A DNA stretch of 64,000 nucleotides from Lathyrus oleraceus (taxonomy: Eukaryota > Streptophyta > Magnoliopsida > Fabales > Fabaceae): NCBI RefSeq assembly GCF_024323335.1, contig NC_066582.1:89400944-89464943 (forward strand), given 5' to 3'. Numbering within the stretch: the stretch's first letter is position 1; each line of letters opens with the position of its first letter. Positions 33,286 to 45,789 of the stretch are shown piece by piece. The notes beneath the pieces were generated by a model. It ran no database searches and had not been told where the DNA came from. It worked only from the letters and a program-made list of their open reading frames with translations. Both the position numbers and the translations under genes were made by a program.

Positions 33286-34005
33286 GAATGTGAATTTTTC
33301 AACATATTAAGCTGGTAAAAAGAACTCCATTTTTATTGATAAATTCTGTAAAGACCATTGGTTCTTTCTAGTTTTTTTATACTATATTTAGAGAATTCCT
33401 TGTACCGTACAATGAGTCAGTTATAGTATGTATATTGTGAAGAAGACTATAGAATTAATTCAAACCATATGATTATGTCGCTGTTTTCAGATTTTCATGT
33501 TCTAGAATAGAAATCTTCGAATTTCTATTGTAATAGAATTAACTCGATACTAAACCTAAAAAATAGGTAGGTATAAAATATTAATTCAAGTAGAAATAGA
33601 AAAGGGGAAAACATGATTCTAGGATGGATAAGTTGTCTTTTCCTAGAGTCTGATTCCTTATTGTTTATGTCGAAATAGATACGTAGTCAAGGAATGGGCA
33701 AACAAAAAAGAGCGGGAATTGAATTCACCAAATACAAGTTTCTTAATTAAATTTAAAAAAAAAAAAAGAATTGAATCATGAGTCTATATTAGAAATATAT
33801 TTCTAGTAAGATTATGTTTTCATTCAGATCCTAAAAACAGGATCTGGAATTTTTTGAAACATAGAATAAAGTTATCTATTGACTGACTTACATAAAAATT
33901 CTGATTATGAAGAACTCAACGGGACCCACTCGAATTCATCAAAGATAGAATGGATCCCTGTTGAGTTCTTATGCTTTCATTTCGAAAACGAAATTTATGC
34001 GATTA
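33286..34005. other. petA-psbJ spacer
   Basis: AT-rich plastid intergenic DNA between the convergent petA and psbJ. The short + strand ORF at 33879 overlaps the psbJ 3' end and is a shadow. A poly(A) run is at about 33757. Confidence 0.6.
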
Positions 34006-34128
<123 letters not shown>

Positions 34129-34279
34129 TTATCCCACTTTCCTCCACATTTGATCAAGTAGTCAGTCATACTAGAGACCTAAACAGTCATACATAATTAT
34201 GAAATGATATCCTTCCGAATAGGATAAGAGAATTCCTAATATATATATACTATTCTCTTTTCTTCTATTAATTGATTAA

Positions 34280-34414
<135 letters not shown>

Positions 34415-34420
34415 TTAGGT

Positions 34421-35117
<697 letters not shown>

Positions 35118-35649
35118 TTATTGGCGAGCTACGACAATTGCACCTATCAAAGAAACTAAAAGAGTTATTGAAATTAGTTCAAATGGAAGAAAAATATCTG
35201 TTGATAAATGAATTCCAATTTGTTGACTAGTACTTATCAAATCTTGCTCAATAATCTGATTTGGTCTTGTAGTCCAAATAATTTTGTACCATGATGTATC
35301 TGAAATAATAGTTATTAGTGAAACAAAAATACTTGTACAAACTATCAAAGTCATTCCATCCCCTACGGTCCAAAGATTCAAATCTTGGTAATATTCGGAA
35401 CTATTCATGAACATCACAGCAAATATGATCAAAATGTTAATAGCTCCCACGTAAATAAGTAGCTGTGATGCAGCTACAAAATGAGAGTTTGCTAAAATAT
35501 ATAATAAAAGATATACAAACCAGAACCAGTCCCAACGAAAAAGCAGAAAAAATGGGGTTGGTAAGTAATACTACTCCTAAACTTCCTAATAAAAGACCCG
35601 ATCCCAGAAAGACTAAAAGAAAATCGTGCATCGTTTCAGGCAGATCCAT
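35118..35649 (-). pseudogene. ndhG: ndhG, plastid-derived, frameshifted
   Basis: ndhG is a membrane subunit of the plastid NDH complex. The N-terminal part reads [20 protein letters not shown] and [11 protein letters not shown]; after that the frame shifts (an indel near 35495-35510) and resumes as [15 protein letters not shown] to [12 protein letters not shown]. No stop disturbs the second part. Confidence 0.9.
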
Positions 35650-36108
35650 TATATGTAAAAAAAAAGACAAAGAAATATAAATTTCATGACCTTATTGATA
35701 TGACCAGGAATTTTTTTTTATATACTTCAATTTTTCTTTGCATTGAAAAACCTAAGTAGTTTAAATTTATATAGTTAGGGTTATATAATCAATGTCATTC
35801 CACTCTTTATACGAAAGAGTAGTTTGAAACGATATTAAAACTAAAGTATAAAGGTAGATAGAACATATATACCATTGAAAATCTTATTGAAATTCAATAA
35901 GATTTTCAATTTCGATAATATATATTGATATATTCTATTTAAGAATATAGTTCTCTAATAATTATAGAATATTTCTAATCTGATATCGACTATATTATTC
36001 ATTTTTTATACAATTTTTGAAAATATTTTATTTCGATTATTCTATTTATATATTCTATATATTATCGATTTATATATAGAATATTCTTTTTTTTAGAATT
36101 GTATTTAA
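35650..36108. other. ndhG-ndhI spacer
   Basis: Very AT-rich, with inverted ATATAT/ATTCTAT words; no gene seen. Confidence 0.6.
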
Positions 36109-36609
36109 TTATAAAAAATTGTCTTTTTTGATTTGAATTGTTCGAATTGTATAATCATCAATTATTGACATTGGTAAACGGACCAAAGCAATTTGATTAT
36201 AATTCAATTCATGACGATCATAAGTTGAAAGTTCATATTCTTCAGTCATTGATAAACAATTTGTTGGACAATACTCAATACAGTTACCACAAAAAATACA
36301 GATTCCGAAATCAATACTGTAATTTAGCAATCGTTTTTTTCGAATATTCGTTTCCATTTACCAATCAACAACGGGAAAATGTATAGGACATACACGAACA
36401 CATACTTCACAAGCAATGCATTTATCAAATTCAAAATGGATTCGACCGCGGAAACGTTCTGATGTGATTAATTTTTCATAAGGATATTGAATAGTTATAG
36501 GTAAACGATTTGCGTGAGATAAGATAATCATGAAACTCTGACCAATGTACCTTGCAGCTCGTAGTGTTTGTTGACCATAATTCATGAACCCAGTTACCAT
36601 AAGGAACAT
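36109..36609 (-). pseudogene. ndhI: ndhI, plastid-derived, one premature stop
   Basis: ndhI is the iron-sulfur subunit of the plastid NDH complex. The frame begins [20 protein letters not shown]. Both 4Fe-4S motifs are present ([12 protein letters not shown] and [12 protein letters not shown]). Between them, VVDWK reads VVDW-stop (TAA at about 36355-36357). After that the frame is open to the end ([13 protein letters not shown]), where the last residues differ from the usual C-terminus. Confidence 0.9.
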
Positions 36610-36697
36610 ATCGTAAATATCTATGAATAGTATAGTTTTGTTTGATTTCTTTCTCTTATTTGAGACAAGTAATGAATATAAAATATCCATCTTTGTT

Positions 36698-38999
36698 TTA
36701 CAGCGAAAACAATTGAGACGAAGTTGTTAATAATAGATTACCTACAGAAATCGGTAAAAGAAATTTCCATCCAAGATTTAATAATTGATCCATTCTTATC
36801 CTAGGCAAAGACCATCTTGTTATGATAGAAACGAATAATAAAAAATAGCTTTTAGCTAATGTAATAAAGAGATCACTTGTAGTTCCAAAAACTCCGTATG
36901 TTTTATTTATTTCAAAAAATTCAGAAACAAATATGTACGGAATAGAAATATTTGAACCGCCCAAGTAAAGAACTGTTACAAATAATGAAGAAATTAAAAG
37001 GTTTAAATAGGAAGCAATGTAAAATAAACCAAATCGAATACCTGAATATTTTGTTTGATAACCAGCCACTAATTCTTCTTCTACTTCTGGTAAATCAAAA
37101 GGTAATCTTTCACATTCTGTTAGCGAAGAAATTAGAAAATCGATGAAACCCAAAGGTTGACGCCACAAATTCCAACCCCAAAAACCATATTTTGATTGCG
37201 CATCAACTATATCAATTGTACTTAAACTGTTAGATAATCCTAGTCGGTGATAACATTATTGTTCCCATCTCTATTATAGAACCGTACATGAGATTTTCAC
37301 CTCATACGGCTCCTGGAAAGCCTTAAGTAAATCTAAGGACCGGGTCGATTATTTATCTCTTGATATATCCCTAAGATGTAGAAGATGAAAATCTATTGAA
37401 CGGTTCTGAATTACACCAATTCAATTATGTTTGTTCTACAAATAACGAAATAAGAAAGAGAAGTCTATTTTAATAAAAGATCCAATTAAGGCACTTCTGA
37501 ATTGATCTCATCCCTAAAAAAAACTTTGTTGAGTAATAACTGAATTCTTCAATAAAATACTCTTTTATAATCCTCAATAATCCTCATGATTTTGAATGAC
37601 GAAAAATAATTACACATTCGTTTCTTAATTCTTAAATTTGATCTCCATGAATATGGATATAATAAATCAAAAACGAAAGAGAAATCTATTTTTCCTTTTT
37701 GATTTCTTATTATTTTTCTTCTTATTCTTCTTTTTTGTGCTAGGAAAAAGGGACTTGCAAAAATTTTAAAGGATTTTTCCGTTCCTGATAGTAATTTATT
37801 TAGTGAGTGGATGAAAGCATACTCTGGATCGGAGTTGTGGGGAGTACTGCTTTATTTTTTCTTCCAACTTAAAGCCCCAATTAGTATTCTTTTTATATTC
37901 TGCATAAATTTTCTTTTGGATAATTTACAAAATCTGTGTTACTAATCCTTTGTGTATCTTGGTGTTTCTAACCATCCACTCTTTTTTATTAATCCCCCTT
38001 ATTTTTATATATCTATGATAATTCATAAAAATGGTAACTAAAACTCAATAAGGTTGGTCTTTTGAGACCGCTTCAAAACAACATGACAAATTATCCAATC
38101 TTGGGTTAAATGGCCTCTTTTGTTTATCATTTTATTTCATTCTTATACATAGAAAACGAGACTCCATATTTTTACTGCCCTTTCATTCAAATCATCATAC
38201 TATCTACTAACTAGAAGTAATAAAGTATTCTGAAATTAGATTAAATCGAAGTTGTTTTATTTCACTCATATAACTATCTAATTTAGTTCTTCAATCAGAA
38301 TTGTGAAAAAGAAAATAAGGATAATGAAGATTTCTATCCAATTTATTAGCCTCCTTTCCTATATAGTACTATATAGAAATATAGTACTATAAAAATAGGA
38401 GTATAGTAATAACATCGAATAGCTTTTTCGGTTTCAACGAATCGCACGTAGAGATATTGATAAGACACATAAAGTTAATGGTATTTATAACTAATCGATT
38501 GAGCAGTCGCTCGTAGACCACCCAAAAAGGAATATTTATTATTTGAGCCATATCCTGACATAAGAAGTCCAATGGGAGCAATACTCGAAATAGCAATCCA
38601 TAAAAAAACACCTATATTGAAATCAGATAAAACAAAGTTATAGCCAAAGGGAATTACTGAATAACTTATTAGAATGGATATGACTAATAGGGATGGTCCG
38701 ATACTGAATAAACGAATATCTCCCCTAGATGGAATAAGATTCTCTTTGAATAGTAGTTTTGTTCCGTCTGCTAGAGCTTGAAGAATTCTAAAAGGACCAG
38801 CATATTTAGGTCCAATACGCTGTTGTACCCCTGCAGATATTTCTCTTTCTAACCATACAATTGCTAGTACACTTAGTGTGATTCCCAAGACAAGAATCAA
38901 AATTGATACAAGTATCCATAGAATTCCATAGACCTCTTTGAAAGATTCCAATCCGGAAAAGGAGTTTATATCTTGGACTTTCGTTGTATCAATTATCAT
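36698..38999 (-). pseudogene. ndhA: ndhA with group II intron, plastid-derived, frameshift in exon 1
   Basis: Exon 1 is 38448-38999 ([20 protein letters not shown] to SISL) and exon 2 is 36698-37236 ([20 protein letters not shown] to SSQLFSL). One G is lost in exon 1 near 38487 (SYEIPL becomes SYKYH-stop). Exon 2 is open. With that base restored the two exons would total 1,092 bases, a normal ndhA length. The gene encodes a membrane subunit of the NDH complex; its start lies next to the ndhH stop, as in plastomes. Confidence 0.9.
37237..38447 (-). other. ndhA group II intron (1,211 bp)
   Basis: It begins GTGCGAT and ends AT, as group II introns do. Domain V is visible at about 37279-37312 (GAGCCGTATGAGG, then CTCATGTACGGTTC on the - strand). 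The rest is AT-rich spacer-like sequence. Confidence 0.85.
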
Positions 39000-39000
39000 T

Positions 39001-40182
39001 TCAACGATCAACTTCTCCCATAATGATATCTATGCTACCTAAGATTGTCATAATATCATCCAATTTCATTCTTTTAACTAATTGAGGAAGAATTTGCAAA
39101 TTGATAAAACCAAGTGGACGAATTTTCCATCCCCAAGGAAAACCATTCTGATCTCCTATTAGAAAAATTCCTAATTCTCCCTTGGGGGCCTCAATTCTCA
39201 CATAAAGTTCTTGTTTCGGCAAGTCAAAAGTAGGAGACGATTTTTTACCAATGAATCGATATTCAAAATCATTCCATTATGGCTCCTTTTCTCTATCAAA
39301 GTAGCGAATTTCGAAAATTTCATAGGGCCCCCCTGGAATTCCTTCCAAAGCCTGTTGAATTATTTTTACGGATTCCAGCATTTCACTAATTCGAACTAAA
39401 TAACGAGCTAATGAATCTCCTTCTTTTTGCCATTGAACTTCCCAATCAAATTCCTCATAACACTCATAATTATCAACTTCACGTAGACCCCATTGTATTC
39501 CGGATGGCCGAAGCATCGGTCCTGATAACCCCAAATTTATAACTTCCTCTCTACCAATAACACCCACTCCTTCAACCCGTTCTAAAAAAATGGGATTTCG
39601 GGTAATAAGTTTTTGATATTCAATAACCATTGTTAAAAAATAATTGCAAAAATCAAAACATTTATCGATTCAACCATAAGGTAGATCATCCGCTACTCCT
39701 CCAATACGAAAAAAATTATGCATCATTCTCATACCTGTCGCAGCTTTGAATAAATCATATATTAATTCTCTTTCTCTAAAAATATAGAAAAAGGGGGTTT
39801 GTGCACCAATATCTGCCATAAAAGGTCCCAACCATAGTAGATGAGAAGCTATATGACTTAACTCCAACATAATTACTCGTATATAGCTAGCTCTTTTAGG
39901 TACTTGAATATTACCCAATTGTTCCGGTCCCTTTACAGTTATTGCTTCTGTGAGCATAGTAGCTAAATAATCCCAACGTGTTACATAAGGCAGATATTGT
40001 ATAATTGTTCGGTTTTCCGCTATTTATTCCATACCTCTGTGTAAATAACCCAATATTGGTTCACAATTAATAACATATTCACCATCAAAAGTAACAATAA
40101 GTCGAAGAACACCATGCATTGATGGGTGTTAAGGCCCCATATTTACTATCATGAGGTCTTTTCTTGTAGCTGGGATATTCAT
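39001..40182 (-). pseudogene. ndhH: ndhH, plastid-derived, full length but with four premature stops
   Basis: The interval is exactly 1,182 bases, that is 393 codons plus stop: no net insertions or deletions. It starts MNIPATRKDLMIVNMGP and ends [12 protein letters not shown]. Stops replace Q in MGPQHPS (CAA to TAA), a residue in RGMEKIAEN, W in LPYGWIDK (TGG to TGA at about 39669) and E in REKEPEWND (GAA to TAA at about 39277). The product would be a hydrophilic NDH-complex subunit. Confidence 0.92.
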
Positions 40183-40231
40183 AGGTTTTTCCTCGATTCA
40201 TTCTTCCATGAATCGTTCAAAAAAAAGTTCA

Positions 40232-40539
40232 TCAAAATTCAGTATCTAATAAATCGAATAATTGAAAATGATTCTTGAAATTACCTAATTTGTGATCCCG
40301 AATACCCAACCGATTTATTATATTTTTATAACGTATTTTGTTTTTCTTTGACAAATACGACAATAGTCGTTGCCGTTTTCCCAGAATTAGACGTAAACCT
40401 CTTTGAGATAAATAGTCTTTTGGGTGTAATTCAAAATGTGAAGTAAGTATTCGTATCTTATTAGTGAAGTTGAATACTTGAAATTCAACGGATCCCGAGG
40501 TTTTTTTTTTTTTTTTGAAATAACAGAATTTTTTATCAT
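40232..40539 (-). pseudogene. rps15: rps15, plastid-derived, poly(A) slippage frameshift
   Basis: The start MIKNSVIS is followed by a run of 16 A (16 T at 40501-40516 on the + strand), then [40 protein letters not shown] and an end in LFDLLDTEF. The run length puts the two parts one base out of frame; the total of 308 bases is one short of a multiple of three. Position upstream of ndhH is normal. Confidence 0.85.
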
Positions 40540-40688
40540 AAAATAAAGGCTTTCCCCCCTCCTTTTTGGTAGATATTTTTATTGATCAGTAATAGTAGTG
40601 ACACTTCTTTTTTTTTGAATTTTTCTATAGATTTCTTTCTATCTATTCTGTCTAATGAAGACATCATTAAATTCGTATCAATCACACA
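40540..40688. other. Joint between NUPT block B and block C
   Basis: ycf1 should precede rps15 and rps8 should precede rpl36; neither is recognised. The rpl36 start is also eroded here. An open - strand frame over 40536-40802 lies antisense to rpl36 and I do not regard it as a gene. Confidence 0.5.
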
Positions 40689-40795
40689 ATGCGATCTTTG
40701 TTCGTAAAATTTGTGAAAAATGTCGATTGATCCGTAGGCGAGGTCGACTTCTAGTAATTTGTTCCAATCCAAAACATAAACAAAGACAAGGATAA
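40689..40795 (+). pseudogene. rpl36: rpl36, plastid-derived, 5' end damaged
   Basis: [20 protein letters not shown] and [11 protein letters not shown] are nearly perfect rpl36, including the zinc-binding cysteines. The usual MKIRAS start is replaced by a shorter sequence (ATGCGATCTTT), seven bases less than normal, so no in-frame start remains. Confidence 0.85.
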
Positions 40796-41096
40796 TATTC
40801 AAAGAAAAAAGGGGTTTCTATTAATAAGATTTTGTATTTGAATTCTATTCAAATACAAAATCTTATTAATATTCCATTTTCTTAAATACTAAATAATTCG
40901 AATCTAGTCTATAGTTATAAGTATTCTAATAACATAGAATTGTTTATTGCTTGATATTTTAAAAGAGGTATTCTATATGAATCGAATTATCGAATAAATA
41001 TAGAATAACTAGATAGAAAATAGTAAAGAATCCTTTTTGAGAGGAAAATGATATATCCATATATTTCGGACTTATATTTTTTTTTCAAATAAAAAA
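40796..41096 (+). other. rpl36-rps11 spacer
   Basis: AT-rich plastid spacer, including an inverted ATACAAAATCTTATTAAT word near 40830-40870 that could form a hairpin. Confidence 0.6.
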
Positions 41097-41513
41097 ATGG
41101 CAAAATCTATACCAAAAATTGGTTCACGGAAAACTGAACGTATTGGTTCGCGTAAGCATCCTCGTAAAATACCAAAGGGGGTTATTTATATTCAAGCTAG
41201 TTTCAACAATACCATTGTGACTGTTACAGGTGTACGAGGTCGGGTGATTTCTTGGTCCTCCGCCGGTTCATGTGGATTCAAGGGTACACGAAGGGGGACA
41301 CCATTTGCCGCTCAAATCACAGCGGGAAATGCTATTCAAACAGTAGTCGAGCAAGGCATGCAACGAGCAGAAGTCAGGATAAAGGGTCCGGGTCTAGGAA
41401 GAGATGCGGCATTAAGAGCTATTTATAAAAGTGGGATACTATTAAAGGTTATACGGGATGTAACCCCTCTACCACATAATGGATGTCGGGCTCCTAAAAA
41501 AAGACGTGTGTAA
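41097..41513 (+). CDS. rps11: rps11, plastid-derived ribosomal protein S11, intact 138 aa
   Basis: It reads [20 protein letters not shown] to [11 protein letters not shown], full length for plastid S11, with the conserved [11 protein letters not shown] and [13 protein letters not shown] blocks. No frame damage is seen. Confidence 0.92.
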   Translation: MAKSIPKIGSRKTERIGSRKHPRKIPKGVIYIQASFNNTIVTVTGVRGRVISWSSAGSCGFKGTRRGTPFAAQITAGNAIQTVVEQGMQRAEVRIKGPGLGRDAALRAIYKSGILLKVIRDVTPLPHNGCRAPKKRRV

Positions 41514-41774
41514 AACTAACAATAAACATTAAAGAAAAATATTTCAATAGAAATAAACAATTAAATCAAGAGTTTCATAAAAATATATTACTATGATTCG
41601 AGAAAAACTAAAAGTATCGACTCAGACACTACAGTGGAAGTGTGTTGAATCAAGGGTAGATAGTAAGCGTCTTTATTATGGACGCTTTATTCTGTCTCCA
41701 CTTATGAAAGGTCAAGCAGATACAATAGGCATTACAATGCGAATAATTTTGCTCGGAGAAATAGAGGGAACATG

Positions 41775-41779
41775 TATCA
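41775..41779 (+). other. Target site duplication TATCA, left copy
   Basis: TATCA is repeated at 44136-44140, directly flanking the inserted LTR in rpoA. The uninterrupted gene needs only one copy. Confidence 0.9.
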
Positions 41780-42508
41780 TGTAACAACCCAATTTTAGTA
41801 ATTATTTCTTATATTATTATTATTATATTTTATTTTATTTATTTGGAGTGTTAATTAATTAATTGATTGTTAGGTAGTATAATAATCGATTATATTAATT
41901 AATTTGGGGTGTTAATTAATTATTTAGTTGATATGAGATATAATGAATAATGAAATTAATTAACTTGGTGTGTATATTGAGTTAGTTTGATTTATTTGAA
42001 TTAAATAGAGATATTTAAATATTAGGTCTTATTGGGCCTATTAATTAAATTAGAGGTATCATGCTTTAAGCCCAAATAGAATACTAGTATATAAGAGGTG
42101 AGGAGAGTGAGAATTATGATTCATTTGATCATTTGACAATAATAGAGAAAGAGAAGAGGAAAAGTAAGGAGAAGAGGGGAAGAACAAGAGAGAAGCTAGG
42201 GTTTTCAGAAAATTGAAGAGGTAAGAGAGAAAGTCCTTATTATTATGGGTTAGTATGATTGGGTCAATGGGTAGAAGTATGTTAGGTTAAAATCCCTAAT
42301 TTTGTATAGTTGTTTGAAATTGTTAGGTTTTGATGAGTATTCGTGAATTATGGTGATTTGATTGTGTTAAACTGAAAATTAACGTTATATACTTAGAGTA
42401 TTGTATGAGTTATAATTTTCTGAACGTTTGGCTTTTTACGTAATCGAAATCGGAGGTCGAAAAGTCCTCCAACGATGAAAAACGCAGAAAATTCTGCATT
42501 CTGTTTTA

Positions 42509-42668
42509 TGTTAACCGGTTACCCACCGAGCGTTAACCGGTTACTTGCTTGAAAATCTGCGCAGAAAGTTGATTCTGTTTTATGTTAACCAGTTACCCAC
42601 CGAGTGTTAACCGGTTACTTGCTCTGTTTTGTGTTAACCGGTTACCCACCGAGCGTTAACCGGTTACC
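42509..42668 (+). repeat. GTTAACCGGTTAC repeat array in the solo LTR
   Basis: Six occurrences (one diverged to AACCAGTT) are arranged as three pairs joined by CCACCGAGYGTT. Each contains the palindrome AACCGGTT. They might bind a regulator such as a MYB factor; this is inference from the word only. Confidence 0.75.
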
Positions 42669-42948
42669 ACTGTTGAAAAATGAAAAATTGAGATTTTAAA
42701 AGTTGTATTCATTTTGAAATGCAATCTAAGTGTGCGTAGTTGATAATTAGCCTATATTTGTGAATGATATATTGTTATGAATGTGTATATGTACCATTGG
42801 TGGATAATTCATAGAGTTGAATTATGGTGATATGTGGAATGTTAAGATGGTAGAGATAATCTTAATTGCATATGTCTTGGTATTTGTACATTCATTCATG
42901 GCATGGTCGGCTTCATGGTGGAAGCGGTGAAACTGTGGGTTCACATAG

Positions 42949-43113
42949 ACGTTGATCCTTGAGTGGAAATAGGCGTAGCATACGTTGATCCTTAATTGGA
43001 AATAGGCGTAGTAGACGTTGATCCTTGAGTGGAAATAGGCGTAGCATACGTTGATCCTTAATTGGAAATAGGCGTAGTAGACGTTGATCCTTAATTGAAA
43101 ATAGACGTAGTGG
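42949..43113 (+). repeat. 33-bp tandem repeat in the solo LTR, five copies
   Basis: ACGTTGATCCTT starts at 42949, 42982, 43015, 43048 and 43081, a period of exactly 33. Units alternate between TGAGTGGAAATAGGCGTAGCAT and TTAATTGGAAATAGGCGTAGTA types. Because 33 is a multiple of three, it gives a repeating ORF on the other strand, which is not a gene. Confidence 0.9.
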
Positions 43114-44958
43114 CTTTGATCTTATCCGGATCGGAATCATGGCTTGGATTCTAGATATTGAATCGGAAAGCAGTGAAACGTTGGGTTCACATTGCGGTAC
43201 CACATGCATAGAGTCACATGTCTTGCATTGAGTCACACTAGAGTTAGGTGATAATTGAGTGTATGCATTATTGTGATTGTGATGCGTGTATGAGATATGG
43301 TAATTGAATTTGATGATGTTTGGATACATAACTTGGCAAAGTATGTGATTATGTGATAATTGTAGTTATGTGTATTTTTGGGAATATAATATTGGATTTG
43401 AATATTATGCTCCTTGAGTTTTTATGTGTGCTTGAAACATGTGAAATAAATGTTGGTTGATATTATTTACATGGTTATATGAAGTGTGATGGATTCCTTT
43501 AATTGTTGATTTAATCATTGTGATTTATTATACTTCTTCATAATGATTTGAATTCTCACCCTTCTGTTGGAATGATGCTTTACATGGCATCGTGCAGATA
43601 CTCCAGAGTAGTATTGCTGAAGTAAGTGGACGGTAGCTCGCTCGAGATTAGCCGGAGAGTTTCCGTATTTTAGTTTGAAAACTAGGTAATGAGTCAATGC
43701 TCTGGTCATGTAACACTGGGTAGATTAGTAGTATTGAACTCATATCTGATTTGGATAAGTATTATGTTATTACTTGTAAACATGCTTATTTACAATTGCT
43801 GTTGGAGAGACCATAGTGCCAAATATTCTGGTTGTGGTTTTATTTTATCTTGAGGAGATTATTGAGAGATGGTCATGGTATGGGACATGGATCATTTTAT
43901 GAAATGCATGAGTATTCATTATTTTCCGCTGCGAACGCATATTCTTGAATATTCATGATAATTGAAACGTGTTATTTCAAATGACCAGGTGTATTGTATA
44001 TTGATGATGAATGATGTTGGTTTTTGAAAGCTTTTAGTTTTTGAAAACGTCGATGTGACACCCTTTTGTTTATATGCGTGCTTATTTACTCTGATTATAT
44101 GTTAAGTATTTTGGGGTAGAAAAAGGGGTGTTACATATCACACGTGCAAAATTTGAGAAAATACCACATGAATATTCTACCATAGTAGGTATTCAAGAAT
44201 CAATTAATGAAAATTTAATGAATTTGAAAGAAATTGTATTGAGAAGTAATCTGTATGGAACTCGGGAGACATCTATTTGTTTAAAAGGTCCTGGATATGT
44301 AATTGCTCAAGACATCATTTTACCACCTTGGGTGGAAGTCATTGATAATACACAACATATAGCTAACCTAATAGAACCTATTACTTTGTGTATTGAATTA
44401 CAAATTGAGAGAAAGCAGGAATACCGTGTAAAAACACTAAACAACATTCAAGATGAAAGTTATACTATAGATGTTGTATTCATGCCTGTTAGAAATGCAA
44501 ATCATAGTATCCATTCTTATGTGAATGAAAATAAAAAACAAGAGATACTATTTCTGAAAATATGGACAAATGGAAGTTTAACTCCCAAGGAAGCACTTTA
44601 CGAAGCCTCCCGAAATTTGATTGATTGATTTATTCCTTTTTTACATGCAGAAGGAAACTTAAATTTTGAAAACAATAAACACAAAATGACTTTGCCCCTT
44701 TTTACTTTACATGATCATTATATATTCGTTAAGGATAAACTAAGGAAAAATCAAAAAGAAATTACATTGAAATCCATTTTTATTGACCAATTAGAATTGC
44801 CTCCCCGGATCTATAATTGTCTTAAAAAGTTCAATATACATACAATATTGGAACTTTTGAATAAGAGTCAAGAAGACCTTATGAAAATTGAACATTTTCG
44901 AGTAGAAGATTTAAAATTGATATTAAACATTTTACAAATCAAAAATCATTTTGTATAA

Positions 44959-45121
44959 ATTTTAAATACATTGGATTTTTTTGAATCTTTAACACAAATC
45001 AATCTATTCAGAATAGGTCTCAAATGAAATAGATGTATCTAGGGATTAGTCATTTCAAAGTGAATTTTTCCTAGATACACAATACACCTATCATGATATT
45101 TTATTTGACAATAGAATCAAT
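44959..45121. other. rpoA-petD spacer
   Basis: Short AT-rich spacer between convergent genes. Complementary TATCTAGG/CCTAGATA words at about 45036 and 45070 could form the 3' hairpin commonly found in such spacers. Confidence 0.5.
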
Positions 45122-45594
45122 TTAAAAAAGACCCAACGTTAGGGATTTTTCAATAGGTAATGTTGCTCCAATACCCAACCAAAGAGCCACGACGGTACCA
45201 ATCAAAAAGACAATTGTTACTACTGGACGCCGAAATAGGTTTTGGAACTTATTATCATTCTCCAAAAAGGGTACTATTAATAATCCCGCGGGTATTGAAA
45301 CCGTTAAAAGAACGCCCAATAATTTATTGGGTACGGTACGAAGTATTTGAAATACGGGAAAAAAATACCATTCGAGTAATATTTCCAAAGGAGTTACAAA
45401 CGGATCCGCGGGTTCCCCAATCATTGATGGTTCGAGAACCACTAAGCCCACATTACAGGCAATAGTCCCCAAAATCACTCCTGGAAAAATATATAAAAGA
45501 TCGTTAGGCCATGCGGGTTCGCCATAAATTATGACCCATCCCTTTGGCCAATTTAGCTCTTAATATAGGATCAGTCAAATCAGATTTTTTTGTT
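45122..45594 (-). pseudogene. petD: petD exon 2 (cytochrome b6f subunit IV), plastid-derived, frameshifted
   Basis: The exon reads [20 protein letters not shown], then two bases are missing in HNYYGEPAW, and resumes with [20 protein letters not shown] to [10 protein letters not shown]. The exon is 473 bases where 475 would be normal. Three membrane spans remain in the open part. Confidence 0.9.
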
Positions 45595-45690
45595 ATTGGG
45601 ATAGGTGAATTCTTATAGATGCATCCTCCGAAAGAACCGGACATGATTTTTCATCATCCGGCTCGAGCACGAATCAAACGAACTGAATGC
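45595..45690 (-). other. 3' end of the petD group II intron
   Basis: Domain V is visible (GAGCCGGATGATG, then CATGTCCGGTTC on the - strand, about 45634-45665) and the intron ends ATCCCAAT. The plastid similarity fades just beyond, so the NUPT ends inside the intron; petD exon 1 is absent. Confidence 0.8.
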
Positions 45691-45789
45691 AGACATAGAA
45701 ATTCTTTCTATGGGATGACATAAATACTTACACGACTGATCTTAACAAAAGATTTGAATGCAACAAAAAACGATGCCTGCATTATATCT

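Larger units (their letters stand above)
41780..44135 (+). mobile_element. Solo LTR (2,356 bp) inserted in the rpoA copy
   Basis: The element starts TGTAACAACCC and ends GGGGTGTTACA, giving TG..CA ends with an inverted repeat, and is flanked by TATCA on both sides. It has no PBS, no ORF with element similarity and no second LTR, so it is best read as a solo LTR left by recombination. It carries two internal repeat arrays and an AT-rich first 300 bases. The orientation is set only by convention. It inserted after the plastid DNA reached the nucleus. Confidence 0.88.
41593..44958 (+). pseudogene. rpoA: rpoA, plastid-derived, split by a solo LTR and with a premature stop
   Basis: rpoA encodes the alpha subunit of the plastid-encoded RNA polymerase. 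Part 1 (41593-41779) starts [20 protein letters not shown] and stops inside the codon after EGTCI. Part 2 resumes at 44141 ([16 protein letters not shown]) and runs to 44958 (ILQIKNHFV). Leaving out the inserted element and one target copy, the two parts make 1,005 bases in one frame, that is 334 codons and a stop. A further change, TTA to TGA at 44626-44628 after RNLID, breaks the C-terminal part. Confidence 0.92.

Noticed and set aside
40536..40802. 88-codon - strand ORF antisense to rpl36
   Set aside because: It overlaps the real rpl36 frame and a block joint; I could not match it to ycf1 or another plastid gene.
42913..43329. ORF with LRLFPIKDQR-type repeats on the - strand
   Set aside because: It is a translation of the 33-bp array in the solo LTR.
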